Below are positions 8,818-17,692 of a DNA stretch of 40,475 nucleotides, piece after piece. Made by a program: the position numbers and the translations under genes. The number at the start of each line of letters is the position of its first letter. The first letter of the stretch is position 1. Source of the stretch: a bacterium. GTDB lineage: Bacteria > Hinthialibacterota > Hinthialibacteria > Hinthialibacterales > Hinthialibacteraceae. Location of the stretch: positions 1 to 40,475 of the forward strand of contig WGLV01000042.1 in assembly GCA_016125385.1 (NCBI GenBank), in the 5' to 3' direction. Under the pieces are notes generated by a model. It did no database searches, was not told the origin of the DNA, and worked only from the letters and a program-made list of their open reading frames with translations.

Positions 8818-9504
8818 TCAGCCGATTGGGTTGATATCCTGTCCTTCGGTTCCGGTAGTGGCGCCGTCAACGGCCGCCGGGTCGGTCCGTGGGTCCGGTT
8901 CGAGGCCCAGCTGGTTGTAGTGTTCGCGCCGGAATTCCTCAATGCGCTGTTTGACCTGTGCGTAGGTGCGCTCGATGTTCTTCGCGACCTCGCCCTGCCC
9001 GCTGGTATCGCCGAGGATGTCTTTCGCCTGGGCGAAGCCTTCATCGATGGCTTTCGACACCAGGTTGGTGAATCCATCGACGTTTTCCTTGCTGGAAGCG
9101 TCGCCGTGGTTCTTCTGATAGGCGTCAAAAAAGCCGGTGGCGAAACTGACGATGCGCGACGCCGTGTTCGAAGGGCTGAAAAAGTCCATCAACTGCTTCG
9201 CGGACGCGTTTTCCGGCGGATCGAACTCGCTGGCTTGTTCCGGGTCCTGTCCGGTCAGGCCGAAATAACGCTCCAACTGGCCTTTGACCTGGCTCTGCAC
9301 CTCGGCGACGGATTGCTGCAGGGCGGACAGATCCCCCTGGAGATTGAAGGAAATCGACACCGCGTCGCTTTTCTTCACCAGGCTGTCCGTCGAGCGCGAT
9401 TCGCTGGTTTTTTCGGCGGTCTTTTTGGATGATTCCTGAATGAGTTGCGCCGAAGCCGCCTTGACTGTGAACTGATTGCTGACTGGATCGATCAGGAGGA
9501 TCAC
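8818..9504 (-). CDS. DUF5610-like protein of unknown function
   Basis: A 228-residue soluble, mostly helical protein with no signal peptide or membrane segment. The central part (about 118-165) contains a phenylalanine-rich FDAYQKNHG...GFTNLVSKAIDEGFAQAKDIL pattern that I associate with DUF5610 proteins, recalled without a search. The N-terminus is rich in Ser, Lys, Glu and Thr and probably disordered; the last 30 residues are also low-complexity. The start is a GTG at 9504 that sits directly after a G-rich stretch, too close for a normal ribosome binding site, so the true start may be a little further in. It has its own promoter (9585-9614) and terminator. No function can be assigned. Confidence 0.7.
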   Translation of the reverse strand: MILLIDPVSNQFTVKAASAQLIQESSKKTAEKTSESRSTDSLVKKSDAVSISFNLQGDLSALQQSVAEVQSQVKGQLERYFGLTGQDPEQASEFDPPENASAKQLMDFFSPSNTASRIVSFATGFFDAYQKNHGDASSKENVDGFTNLVSKAIDEGFAQAKDILGDTSGQGEVAKNIERTYAQVKQRIEEFRREHYNQLGLEPDPRTDPAAVDGATTGTEGQDINPIG

Positions 9505-9584
9505 CCCCTCTCTCTATCTGGTATTTCTGAACTTCGGGTTCTACCCGTTATCCATTATCGGCGGGTTCATCTGCATCTTGAGCC

Positions 9585-9614
9585 AGTATAGCAAAAAAAT
9601 ACCCGATTTGTTCA
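9585..9614 (-). promoter_or_regulatory. Sigma70-type promoter with extended -10 for the DUF5610-like gene
   Basis: On the minus strand TGAACA (9614-9609) is followed after 18 nt by TATACT (9590-9585). The -10 is preceded by TGC, giving the extended -10 form TGnTATACT. Transcription would start near 9578 and leave a leader of about 75 nt before the GTG at 9504. Confidence 0.5.
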
Positions 9615-9731
9615 CGCAAATGCCTGAAACTTCCCGTTTTGAGAAAATGGGGGAAAGTTAGCGCGAAGCGGCGAATAACCGGCGCCCGCCAGTTTTCAGT
9701 CCATGGCGGGGGGGCGGGGAAGGAGTCTCTG

Positions 9732-11459
9732 TCAGCCCCGGCGGGGCGCGCCCTGTTGAGCCAGCTGGTCGATCTCACGATTAACTTCCCGCTCGATCCC
9801 GTCCAGTTTGGCTCGCAGGTCGATCCACACCGCCCGCTTGCGTTGCAGCGGGCCCTGAAAAACCTCGGCCGCCCAAGGGACGTAATCTTCATACCAGAGA
9901 TCGCGCAATTCATCCTGCCCGATGCGCAATACCCGGCGCGTGCCGCGCGCATACAGCGCCATCAGCCATAAAAAGTAAAACAGCGCGAGAAAGATCAGGC
10001 TTTCAAGCAGCGCCCCCGCGCCCAATAATGAAATCACCATTCCGAACAGGTCGCCGATCTCGCCCATCGCCGTTCCGGCGGGTTCATCCGTCGAAAGATG
10101 AAACAGCATCGGCTGCACGAAGGGAAACCAGATCAGCGGCAGATAGATCAGCGTCTTCATCCCCGAACCGGGTGGTTTAACGCCGTCGGTGATGCGCTGT
10201 ACGACCTGCTCTTCGTATCGGCGCAACATGGTTTCAAAGCGCCGTTCGGCGGCTTCGCCGAAGTTGCCGGGCGATTCGATCTGGCGCGTCACGCGGGGAA
10301 AGCGCTCTTCCAGATTCTGTTGAATGGCCAGCATACGGCCGCCCGCCGTCTGCCCCTGGTACCGCAACACGTCCTGCGGCGTCTCCACCCAGTCCGACGC
10401 GCGCGGCGTAAAACTGAACCTCCCCCCGATAAATGAAACCAGCCCCGAAAGGGGGTAAAACAGCGTGCGCAGAATGGGCCAGCCGTCGATGCGGTGATAA
10501 AACACGCCCGAGCTGATGCGCCGGTTGATGGGTTCCAGCGAAAGTACGCGTTGCTCGACGGCCTGGTAATAATCTTCGCTGAACGTCTCGCCGATGGCCT
10601 GTTGCAGGTAATCGAGCGCTTCGTCGATCTCGGCGATACGCCGGTCGAGCTCATAGTGTTTGTGCAGCCGGGCGAAGTTCTTCTCGAATTCCGACTTCAG
10701 GTTATTCGCTTTGGCGCGGGCGATCTCTTCCAGCGAATGCGCGCGGATCAGCCGCCGGTATAACTCCTTGAATTCATACTTGCCGGGATGCAGCGCCGAG
10801 GTCAGCCAGACGCGCCCCTGTCCGATGCGTGGAATCCCGGCGCGGTCGCAGCCGAAATCGAGCACCTGGCTCGCCTCGGCGCGAATCTCCTCCAGCGTGG
10901 CGCGTCCCTCGAGCTGATCGACCTTGTTCATCACCACGTACAGGTTTTCGTGGCTCTGCGCGACGGTTTCGAGCCGGTCGAGAAACTCGTGATCGGCGTA
11001 TTTGCGCGGGCTGGTGATCCAGACGATACCCTGCAGATACGGCCCCAATTTTCTTACGTCTTCCAGGTGGGCGTCGAAACGGCTGTCGAAGTCGGGAAAG
11101 TCGATCAGCACCACGTGGCGCAGTTCGTTTCGCTGGTGAGATGCGTATTGAATCGCCGCGCCGGTTTCATCGGCGAGCCTTTGCCGCAGATGGGGCAGGT
11201 CGTCTTCATGGCAATACGCCGTGCAGACGTTGGTGCCTTCGTCGAGCAGATCGGTGTCGATTGAGATTCGCGCCCCGGCCAGCAGGTTGATCAGCGAGGT
11301 CTTGCCGACGTCCTTGCCGCCGAGGATGCCGTAAAGAAACAGCATGTCGGCCTGCGATTCGCCGGTTTGAAACGAAAACGCGGCGGGCTCGCGCCCGGTG
11401 AGCTGGGCGAGGCGCTCGTTAACGGCGTCGAGTTGAGAGCGGAGGGCGTCCAGTTTCAT
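9732..11459 (-). CDS. Dynamin-like membrane GTPase (second of pair)
   Basis: A 575-residue GTPase. The P-loop is GGKDVGKTS (47-55), the switch region includes DEGTNV (73-78), G3 is the atypical DFPD (120-123) and G4 is a canonical NKVD (178-181). A long, charged helical region follows. Near the C-terminus are two hydrophobic segments, about 436-455 and 473-505, separated by a short polar loop, so the protein is likely anchored in the inner membrane by a hairpin. The ATG at 11459 overlaps the stop of the upstream GTPase gene as ATGA; a TTG at 11474 is also in frame. The coupling and the shared architecture suggest the two proteins work together, as paired bacterial dynamin-like proteins do. 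Function is unknown; membrane remodelling is inference. Confidence 0.75.
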   Translation of the reverse strand: MKLDALRSQLDAVNERLAQLTGREPAAFSFQTGESQADMLFLYGILGGKDVGKTSLINLLAGARISIDTDLLDEGTNVCTAYCHEDDLPHLRQRLADETGAAIQYASHQRNELRHVVLIDFPDFDSRFDAHLEDVRKLGPYLQGIVWITSPRKYADHEFLDRLETVAQSHENLYVVMNKVDQLEGRATLEEIRAEASQVLDFGCDRAGIPRIGQGRVWLTSALHPGKYEFKELYRRLIRAHSLEEIARAKANNLKSEFEKNFARLHKHYELDRRIAEIDEALDYLQQAIGETFSEDYYQAVEQRVLSLEPINRRISSGVFYHRIDGWPILRTLFYPLSGLVSFIGGRFSFTPRASDWVETPQDVLRYQGQTAGGRMLAIQQNLEERFPRVTRQIESPGNFGEAAERRFETMLRRYEEQVVQRITDGVKPPGSGMKTLIYLPLIWFPFVQPMLFHLSTDEPAGTAMGEIGDLFGMVISLLGAGALLESLIFLALFYFLWLMALYARGTRRVLRIGQDELRDLWYEDYVPWAAEVFQGPLQRKRAVWIDLRAKLDGIEREVNREIDQLAQQGAPRRG

Positions 11460-13120
11460 GATGCGTGCGCGCAATCGGCCAGCGCGTTCTCCAACGGGTC
11501 TGATTCGTCGAGCGTCAACCGCCCGCGCGCCTCGCGGACGGTTTGTACGGCGTAATGCAGTTCGTCGCGGATGATGTCATGCAACGACTGCTGAAAGCGC
11601 CGCTTCAGGTTTTCAAAACGTCCTACCGGAATATATTTCAACACGCTGGGAGTCAGGATGAAACTGCCGAAGCCGGGGATGGCGAACAGGTCGGCGCCCA
11701 TCGCCAGTACGATGAGCACAGCCGACAGCGGCTCGTTCCGGAGCGTTTTCTGCAATTGATCCGATTCGAGAATGACGCGGCATTGTTGTTCGATCTCGTT
11801 CGCGGCTTCCGCGCATTTGCTTCGGATGCGGTCCCGGTTGAGTTCGGCTCCGCGCCGCAGTTCGGGCGCCAGCGCGGCGAGTTCCTCTTCATCGCGCAGC
11901 GGCTTCATGACGGCGTGCAGCTGGTCGAGTTGATCGTGGACGCGGCTCTCCACCTCGGCTTGCAGTTTGTCCACGTCGAAGCGCAGCAGTTCGCTCAGCG
12001 CTTTGTCGCGTTGCCCGCCGAAAGCCACATGAAAACTGTGTGAGACCGCGCCGGTGGCGGCGGTTTTTTTGAGAAAATGATAGATGTTGCTCACCGCGAA
12101 CCGTTTCAGCCCGAGATGCTCCATCACCTGAATGACGTCGTCGTGAATGACGCGGCGCAGGGGGATGGGATTTTTCTTCTGCGCCGCTTCCTGTGTTTTC
12201 TCCTGAAGATTCTGTTCGAGCCGGCTGAGCCATTTGATGCGGCGGCGGTTTTCGCGCAGGATGCGGCCGGCGTGGGGCGCGGCCCGGCGGATCAGCGCGG
12301 CGCCGCCCGCCAGGTGCGGCGTTTTGAGAAGCGCCTCGCGAAACGCGATGAATTCGTCCTCCTGAGTGAAACGCGGGCCCTGTTTGATCTCGGGCAGAAT
12401 ATAGAGCCTTTCGGCGCCGAACAACTTCTGTACGCTGACGATATCGTGATGGCTTCGCTCGATGCGGTCGCGGCCCCGGTTATTGATGACGCAGAAACAA
12501 TGCTGCCCCAGCGCGCGCGCCAGTTCGGCGGGCGCGGCGTAATCGCGGTGATAGAGCGTTTCTTCATCCACCAGAAAGATCGCGGCGTCCAGCCACGCCA
12601 ACAGTTCGATCGCGATCAGTTTTTCATCGCGCGCCAGTGTTGTGTTGATGTCGGGCAGGTCGATCAGAGCGAGGTTTTTGAAACGCTCCGATTGAGCCGG
12701 CGCGATTTCCAGCGTGGTCCGCGAACCGGAGGCGTTTTGCGGTCCGCCTTCCGGCAGGGTCTGGCGTTCCAGCCGGGGAAACAACAGCGGTCCATCCGCC
12801 GCCTCGGCTTGACGAAGCCGTTCGATGAAATCGGTATGCGCGTGCAGAATGGGGCCGCGCGTGTTGTGAGCTTTCCAGCTGGTTTCGCTGATTTCCTGCT
12901 CGGCCAGGCTGTTGAACAGGGTCGACTTGCCGGTTCCAGTGCATCCGATCAGCCCGGCCAGCACGGGCCGGGCCCCGCCCATACGCTCCCTGAAAACCGC
13001 CGCTCCCGCCAGATTGGCGAGCGCCGAGACCGCCTCTTCGCTGAACCACATGTCGCGCATGCGCCCGCCGGAGCGGAGAATCGTTTTCATCGATGAATGG
13101 GGTTGAGTCGAGCGGGTCAT
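11456..13120 (-). CDS. Dynamin-like GTPase (first of pair)
   Basis: About 554 residues. The P-loop GCTGTGKST is at 59-67, a switch threonine lies in HNTRG (85-89), and G3 is DLPD (154-157). The expected G4 NKxD is replaced by NNRGRD (213-218), so guanine recognition may be altered. A helical region rich in charged residues follows. A hydrophobic stretch at about 464-495 (LSAVLIVLAMGADLFAI and what follows) can dip into or cross the membrane. The downstream gene, also a GTPase, overlaps by 4 bp. The start is uncertain: ATGs at 13120, 13090 and about 13060 are in frame and none has a strong ribosome binding site. It is not recognised as any named GTPase such as Era, Der or EngB. Paired bacterial dynamin-like proteins are the nearest match by layout. 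Confidence 0.72.
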   Translation of the reverse strand: MTRSTQPHSSMKTILRSGGRMRDMWFSEEAVSALANLAGAAVFRERMGGARPVLAGLIGCTGTGKSTLFNSLAEQEISETSWKAHNTRGPILHAHTDFIERLRQAEAADGPLLFPRLERQTLPEGGPQNASGSRTTLEIAPAQSERFKNLALIDLPDINTTLARDEKLIAIELLAWLDAAIFLVDEETLYHRDYAAPAELARALGQHCFCVINNRGRDRIERSHHDIVSVQKLFGAERLYILPEIKQGPRFTQEDEFIAFREALLKTPHLAGGAALIRRAAPHAGRILRENRRRIKWLSRLEQNLQEKTQEAAQKKNPIPLRRVIHDDVIQVMEHLGLKRFAVSNIYHFLKKTAATGAVSHSFHVAFGGQRDKALSELLRFDVDKLQAEVESRVHDQLDQLHAVMKPLRDEEELAALAPELRRGAELNRDRIRSKCAEAANEIEQQCRVILESDQLQKTLRNEPLSAVLIVLAMGADLFAIPGFGSFILTPSVLKYIPVGRFENLKRRFQQSLHDIIRDELHYAVQTVREARGRLTLDESDPLENALADCAHAS

Positions 13121-13157
13121 ACCGGTTCGGGCGGTCTGAAGTGTAATATAGTCTTCC

Positions 13158-13177
13158 GGCGGCGGAGTTTCGCCGCC
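13158..13177. other. Inverted repeat in divergent intergenic gap
   Basis: GGCGGCG (13158-13164) and CGCCGCC (13171-13177) form a perfect 7-bp stem with a 6-nt loop. It lies between the divergent GTPase and membrane glycosyltransferase genes. There is no T tract, so it is not a terminator; it could be an operator or a leader hairpin. No convincing promoter pair was found on either strand in this 98-bp gap. Confidence 0.35.
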
Positions 13178-13218
13178 GTCACTCTAGCAGGGTTCCGTCT
13201 GTTAAAGAATACGCATCA

Positions 13219-14766
13219 ATGAATGGAATGATTCAAAATCGATCGATATCGAATGGATGGCCCGGTTCAGTTGATAAGATGCGCATGGCCGTGAAAGACG
13301 TTTTCTCCAAATTACCCTGTTTTCGCCTGGCGGTTCTTTCGTTCGCCGCGCTGGCCGCGGCGCGCGCGCTTGGGCACTGGGGATTGAACGATTTCGCCAA
13401 CTCCGCCGATGAGTTCGCCTACCTGTTTCAGGCGCATACCTTCGCGCGGGGAGAGCCGAGCGTCGCGGCTCATTCGTTGCAGGAATACCTTTCGCCTTTT
13501 TTTATTCTCACCCGCGAGGGCCGGACCTTTTCACTGTTCCCTCCCGGATGGCCCGCCTTGTTGACGATCGGCGTCTGGGTGGGAGCGCCCTGGTGGGTGA
13601 ATCCCTGTCTGGCGGCGTTGTCGGTTCCGGCCGCGTATCATCTGGCCCGTTGCTGGCTCGATCCAGGCGGCGCGTGGCGCGCGGCGTGGCTCATGGCGTT
13701 GTCTCCGTTTTTTCTTTTTAACGCGGCGTCGCTGTTCTCACACGCCGCCGCCATGACGGCGCTGGCGTGGATGCTGGTGTTTCTCATGGCGGGCATGGAG
13801 CGTGGAGGCTGGTTTCGCGCCGCGCTTGCGGGCGTGTGTTTCGGGTACGCGTTTACGGTACGCGAATATACGGCGGTGTTGATCGCCGCCCCGCCGCTGG
13901 GGCTGGCGCTTCTTCGCGCGCCCCGGCGAGTGGCTTTCGCCACTGCGTTTTGCACGGGCGCCGCGCCCTTCGCGCTGGCTTACGCCGCATACAATCACGC
14001 CCTGACCGGCGGGTGGCTCATGCCCGCGCGGTTTCTTTCGCCTTCAGAGCGTCTCGGTTTCGGCGAGCGTGTGATCCAGGTATTCGATTACAAAGAGACG
14101 CTCTATTTCGGTCCGCTGGATGGACTCGCCAACACCGCCCGCAACCTGGGACGCCTGTTTTTATGGACTCCGCCCGGATTACCGCTTCTGGCCGCGTGGG
14201 GCGTCTGGCGTCTTCGCGCGAACGCAATGGCGCTTGCGCTGGCCGCGTCGTGTGTTCTGTTATTTACGGGCTATGCGCTCTATCCATCGGATGGTGGAAA
14301 CCAGTACGGGCCGCGGTTTTATTTCGAAGCGTTGCCTTTTCTGGCAATATTTGCTTCGGCGGGAATCGCCGATCTATACAATCGAATGAATATCGCATCC
14401 AAATCGCTCCAGCGGGGCATTGCGGCGGCGATGATCGTCCTGACCTTCGCGTTAGCCGGGTACTGGTGCGTCCAGCGGCATCATCAGATCGTGCGGCGTG
14501 AGACGCTCTTTCGCCTGGTGGAGAGCCGCCATTTACAGGATGCGCTGGTGTTTGTTTCCTCGCCCAGTGGAGATATGACCCAGGGCGACCTGATCCGCAA
14601 CCTGCCCGGTTTTGAGAACGCCGACGTCGTCTACGCCTGGAACATGGGCGAACGCAACGCTGAAATCGCCCGGGCCTTCCCTGATCGGACCCCTTTTTTA
14701 TACGGAATCGACCCCCGAAACGGCGCTCCATACCTGCAACGGATGAATTCCCGCCTTGGAGAATAA
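13219..14766 (+). CDS. GT-C type membrane glycosyltransferase
   Basis: About 515 residues with roughly ten hydrophobic helices. After the first helix comes the loop NSADEFAYLFQA (about 61-72), which fits the acidic D-E catalytic loop of the dolichol-/polyprenyl-phosphate-sugar-using PMT/ArnT-type enzymes. A loop with REGRTFSLFPPGWP (about 98-111) and the RE-Y motif REYTAV (about 215) are also typical. The C-terminal 90 residues are soluble, as in this family. It would transfer a sugar on the outer face of the inner membrane; the acceptor is unknown. The start is uncertain: ATG 13219 has no ribosome binding site, and ATG 13279 gives a start closer to the first helix. Confidence 0.7.
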   Translation: MNGMIQNRSISNGWPGSVDKMRMAVKDVFSKLPCFRLAVLSFAALAAARALGHWGLNDFANSADEFAYLFQAHTFARGEPSVAAHSLQEYLSPFFILTREGRTFSLFPPGWPALLTIGVWVGAPWWVNPCLAALSVPAAYHLARCWLDPGGAWRAAWLMALSPFFLFNAASLFSHAAAMTALAWMLVFLMAGMERGGWFRAALAGVCFGYAFTVREYTAVLIAAPPLGLALLRAPRRVAFATAFCTGAAPFALAYAAYNHALTGGWLMPARFLSPSERLGFGERVIQVFDYKETLYFGPLDGLANTARNLGRLFLWTPPGLPLLAAWGVWRLRANAMALALAASCVLLFTGYALYPSDGGNQYGPRFYFEALPFLAIFASAGIADLYNRMNIASKSLQRGIAAAMIVLTFALAGYWCVQRHHQIVRRETLFRLVESRHLQDALVFVSSPSGDMTQGDLIRNLPGFENADVVYAWNMGERNAEIARAFPDRTPFLYGIDPRNGAPYLQRMNSRLGE

Positions 14767-14912
14767 CGGGCGATCATGTAGACTTCAGTACAGACGCATT
14801 TGAATCATGGGGCGCATCGTTTTTAAGTTAAATAATCGAAGCAAGTTGGCGCGCCGTTTCGGCGAAACCGGTTCCATCGGCTTCACCCATTGATTTTTCA
14901 GGAGGCGAGCGG

Positions 14913-15851
14913 TTGCTCATGTCGACGATTCCAGCCATATCGATCAACGGAGAACTTCGCGCGAAAGAAGACGCGACGGTTTCCATCTTCGACCACGGTT
15001 TTTTGTATGGAGACGGCGTTTTTGAGGGCATCCGCGTTTACAAAGGAATCATTTTTCGCGGTGAGCGTCACGTTCGCCGCCTGTTCCGCTCCGCCCGGGT
15101 GATCGCCTTGGATCCAGTCTGGCCGGCGGAAAAATATCTCGACGAAATCAGCCGTCTCGCGCGTCATTGGGGGGAACAGAACAAGACCGATCTGAAATCC
15201 GACCCCGATCCGCTTTATGTGCGCGTGGTGATCAGCCGGGGCGATGGCGATTTGGGCTTGAACCCGGTCAAATGCCCCAATCCCAACATCATCGTCATCG
15301 TCGACCGCATCAAAATGTATCCGCCTGAGTGGTATGAAAACGGGCTGACGCTGGTGACCACCGCGATCCGGCGCAACAGTTCCGACGCGACGCCGCCCCA
15401 GGTCAAATCGTTGAATTATCTGAACAACATCCTCGCCAAGCTCGACGCGAACCGGCAGGGCGCGGCGGAGGCGATTTTTCTCAATCAGCAGGGCTACGTG
15501 TCTGAAGCCACCGCCGACAACCTGTTCGTGGTGCGCGACGGCGCGCTCGTCACGCCGCCCGTCTCAGACGGCGCGTTGCCCGGAATCACCCGCGACGCGG
15601 TGATCGAGCTGGCCCGTCAGGAAGACTTTGACTGCCGCGAGGCGCACCTGACGCTGTACGATCTATTCAGCGCGGATGAATGCTTCGTGACCGGTACGGC
15701 CGCCCGCGTGGTGCCCGTTACCAAAATCGATGGACGCGTCATCGGCGGCGGCAAGCCCGGCGCCGTGACTCAGCGTCTGATGGAACGATTCGTACAACTA
15801 TGCACCACTGATGGAGTGGACGTATTCGGCGAACCCGTGGCGGCGATGTAA
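14913..15851 (+). CDS. ilvE: Branched-chain amino acid aminotransferase (class IV PLP)
   Basis: Class IV aminotransferase that probably transaminates leucine, isoleucine and valine with 2-oxoglutarate. The N-terminal DHGFLYGDGVFEGIRVYKG (27-45) is characteristic of IlvE. The PLP lysine is K165 in QVKSLNYLNN, and E198 in SEATADN is the pyridine-nitrogen partner. Length is 312, standard. GGAGG (14901-14905) is 7 nt before TTG 14913 and 13 nt before ATG 14919, so either start is possible; TTG has the better spacing. D-amino acid aminotransferase is the main alternative within the family. The gene is 13 bp upstream of mcsA, taking the place that ctsR holds in Firmicutes. Confidence 0.88.
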   Translation: MLMSTIPAISINGELRAKEDATVSIFDHGFLYGDGVFEGIRVYKGIIFRGERHVRRLFRSARVIALDPVWPAEKYLDEISRLARHWGEQNKTDLKSDPDPLYVRVVISRGDGDLGLNPVKCPNPNIIVIVDRIKMYPPEWYENGLTLVTTAIRRNSSDATPPQVKSLNYLNNILAKLDANRQGAAEAIFLNQQGYVSEATADNLFVVRDGALVTPPVSDGALPGITRDAVIELARQEDFDCREAHLTLYDLFSADECFVTGTAARVVPVTKIDGRVIGGGKPGAVTQRLMERFVQLCTTDGVDVFGEPVAAM

Positions 15852-15864
15852 TGGGGGGACGGCC

Positions 15865-16401
15865 ATGATCTGTGAAATCTGCAAGAAAAAACCGGCGAAA
15901 TTGCACATAACGCAGATCAAGGACAACCAGAAGCTGTCCATTCATATCTGTCATGACTGCGCGCATGAAAACGGCGTGGCCGGGCCGTCGATCAACACGG
16001 CGTTTTCCATTGAAGACATCGTCGGCGGGGTGCTCAAACCGCAGGCCGACCTGGTTGAACAGAGCCGCGACGCCGAGTTGCACCAGACTTGCCCCGAATG
16101 CGGTTTGTCGTACAGCGCGTTCAAAGAGAGCGGCCGTCTGGGGTGCGCGTCCTGCTATGAAATCTTCACCGAGCGGCTGCGTCCGCTTTTACAGAAGGTT
16201 CAGAAAGACCTGGTTCACGTCGGCAAGGCGCCGCGTTCGGGCGATGAGGTTTCGGTGCTCAAGCGGGGCATCTCCGACCTGCGGCTTCAACTGAAAGAAG
16301 CCGTGCGGCAGGAACAATTTGAAATCGCCGCCCGCCTGCGGGATCAGATCCGCGATATGGAAAGCGATCTCTCGAACATCACCGGCTCGGCCAATTCGTA
16401 A
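15865..16401 (+). CDS. mcsA: McsA, activator of the protein-arginine kinase
   Basis: A 178-residue zinc protein that activates the arginine kinase McsB. Two zinc-binding pairs are visible: C3/C6 with C29/C32, and C76/C79 with C94/C97. A UVR helix pair follows at about 134-169 (VRQEQFEIAARLRDQI), the module also found in UvrB/UvrC and in the ClpC middle domain. ATG 15865 follows GGGGGGA (15853-15859). It is 13 bp after ilvE and 23 bp before mcsB. No ctsR gene is present in the window, so control differs from the Bacillus operon. Confidence 0.93.
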   Translation: MICEICKKKPAKLHITQIKDNQKLSIHICHDCAHENGVAGPSINTAFSIEDIVGGVLKPQADLVEQSRDAELHQTCPECGLSYSAFKESGRLGCASCYEIFTERLRPLLQKVQKDLVHVGKAPRSGDEVSVLKRGISDLRLQLKEAVRQEQFEIAARLRDQIRDMESDLSNITGSANS

Positions 16402-16424
16402 ACCAGGCGCTGGAGACCAACGGC

Positions 16425-17489
16425 ATGGCTGATATTCCCAAGACGTATCTTGAAGGCTGCGGATGGATCAAACACGGCGATCCCTCCAATGATCTCGTGG
16501 TCAGCAGCCGCATCCGCCTTGCGCGTAATCTCGACGGAATCCCCTTTTCACAGTGGGCTTCGTCATCCGATCTGCGCCGCATCGCCAGTCAGACGCTTGA
16601 AGCGATTCAGGCTTGCGATCACATGCCGTCCGTTCAGGTTTTCAATCTGGAAGAGATGGAATCCGTCGATCGTTCGTTTCTCTCCGAACGCTATCTGATC
16701 AGCCGCGAATTTTCCAAAAGCGGAATCGAACGCTACGCCGCCGTGCATGAAAACGAAATCGCCAGCATCATGATCAATGAAGAAGATCATCTGCGCATGC
16801 ACGCCCTGTTCTCCGGGTCGCAACTGCGCCGCGCCTGGAACCTGATCGACGCCGTCGATAGCGAGCTCGACTCGCGGCTCGACTTCGCGTTTTCGAACAC
16901 TTACGGCTATCTCACCGCCTGTCCCACCAACGTGGGAACCGGCATCCGCTGTTCGGTGATGGTTCACCTGCCCGCGCTGGTGATTTCACGTAAAATTGAA
17001 AAAGTGTTGAACGCCGTCACCCAGATCGGGTTGACCGTGCGCGGCATGGGCGGAGAAGGCAGCGAAATCAGCGGTAATCTTTTTCAGATCTCCAACCAGT
17101 GGACGCTGGGAATCTCGGAAACGGAGACCATCGACAAGATCGAGCGTATTCTTCAACAGATCCTTCAACAGGAACGCGCCGAAGAAGAAGCGATGATCGA
17201 ACGCGGCCGCACCGAACTGGAAGATAAAGTCTGGCGGGCCTACGCCGCGTTGCGCTACGCCCGCGTGATGAGTTCGTCCGAGGCGGTCGATCTGCTCTCG
17301 ACCCTGCGTCTGGGCCGAACGCTGGGCGTGATCGACACGCCCGCGTTCGAGGGGATCAATGAAATGCTGATCATGATGCGCCCCGCCCATCTCCAGAAGC
17401 GCGCCGGCCGCGCGCTCAAAACGGCGGAACGCGATGAGTTTCGAGCGGAATATATACGAGAGTGGCTTGCAGGGGCCGGTACGCGCTGA
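16425..17489 (+). CDS. mcsB: Protein-arginine kinase McsB
   Basis: Phosphorylates arginine side chains of damaged proteins, tagging them for ClpC. It belongs to the phosphagen kinase family. SSRIRLARN at 27-35 binds nucleotide, the NEEDHLR segment (about 121-127) carries the catalytic acid, and YGYLTACPTNVGTGIR and the RGMGGEGSE loop follow. The C-terminal RDEFRA at 336-341 matches the RDxxRA motif by which McsB binds phosphoarginine, so allosteric self-control appears preserved. Length 354 is standard. GGAG (16412-16415) lies 9 nt before the ATG. The phosphatase partner YwlE is not in this window. Confidence 0.97.
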   Translation: MADIPKTYLEGCGWIKHGDPSNDLVVSSRIRLARNLDGIPFSQWASSSDLRRIASQTLEAIQACDHMPSVQVFNLEEMESVDRSFLSERYLISREFSKSGIERYAAVHENEIASIMINEEDHLRMHALFSGSQLRRAWNLIDAVDSELDSRLDFAFSNTYGYLTACPTNVGTGIRCSVMVHLPALVISRKIEKVLNAVTQIGLTVRGMGGEGSEISGNLFQISNQWTLGISETETIDKIERILQQILQQERAEEEAMIERGRTELEDKVWRAYAALRYARVMSSSEAVDLLSTLRLGRTLGVIDTPAFEGINEMLIMMRPAHLQKRAGRALKTAERDEFRAEYIREWLAGAGTR

Positions 17490-17692
17490 CCGTTCATCAT
17501 CGCCGCGCCGCGCCATTGTTCCCGGTCGTCCCCTGTTTCGTGTGAAGAGAGTACACTATTGATAAACCCGCGCCTGACGTTGGTAAGCGCCGGGCGGGAG
17601 AGGCGTATCATCATCGCGCCGCTTGAAGAATTCCGTCATCCGGATGAATCCAGAAACCACACGGCAAATTTTTTGCCCAGGAGAATAGAATC

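Noticed and set aside
12077-13096. 339-codon open frame on the plus strand opposite the first GTPase
   Set aside because: Antisense shadow of a gene with clear P-loop and G3 motifs; no ribosome binding site or recognisable motif.
14767-14912. tRNA or small RNA gene before ilvE
   Set aside because: A short GTTTC/GAAAC hairpin is present but no cloverleaf, and no good promoter was found.
17490-17692. CtsR operator and heat-shock promoter before clpC
   Set aside because: No tandem GGTCAAA heptads and no -35/-10 pair at proper spacing were found; clpC may be read from an upstream promoter.
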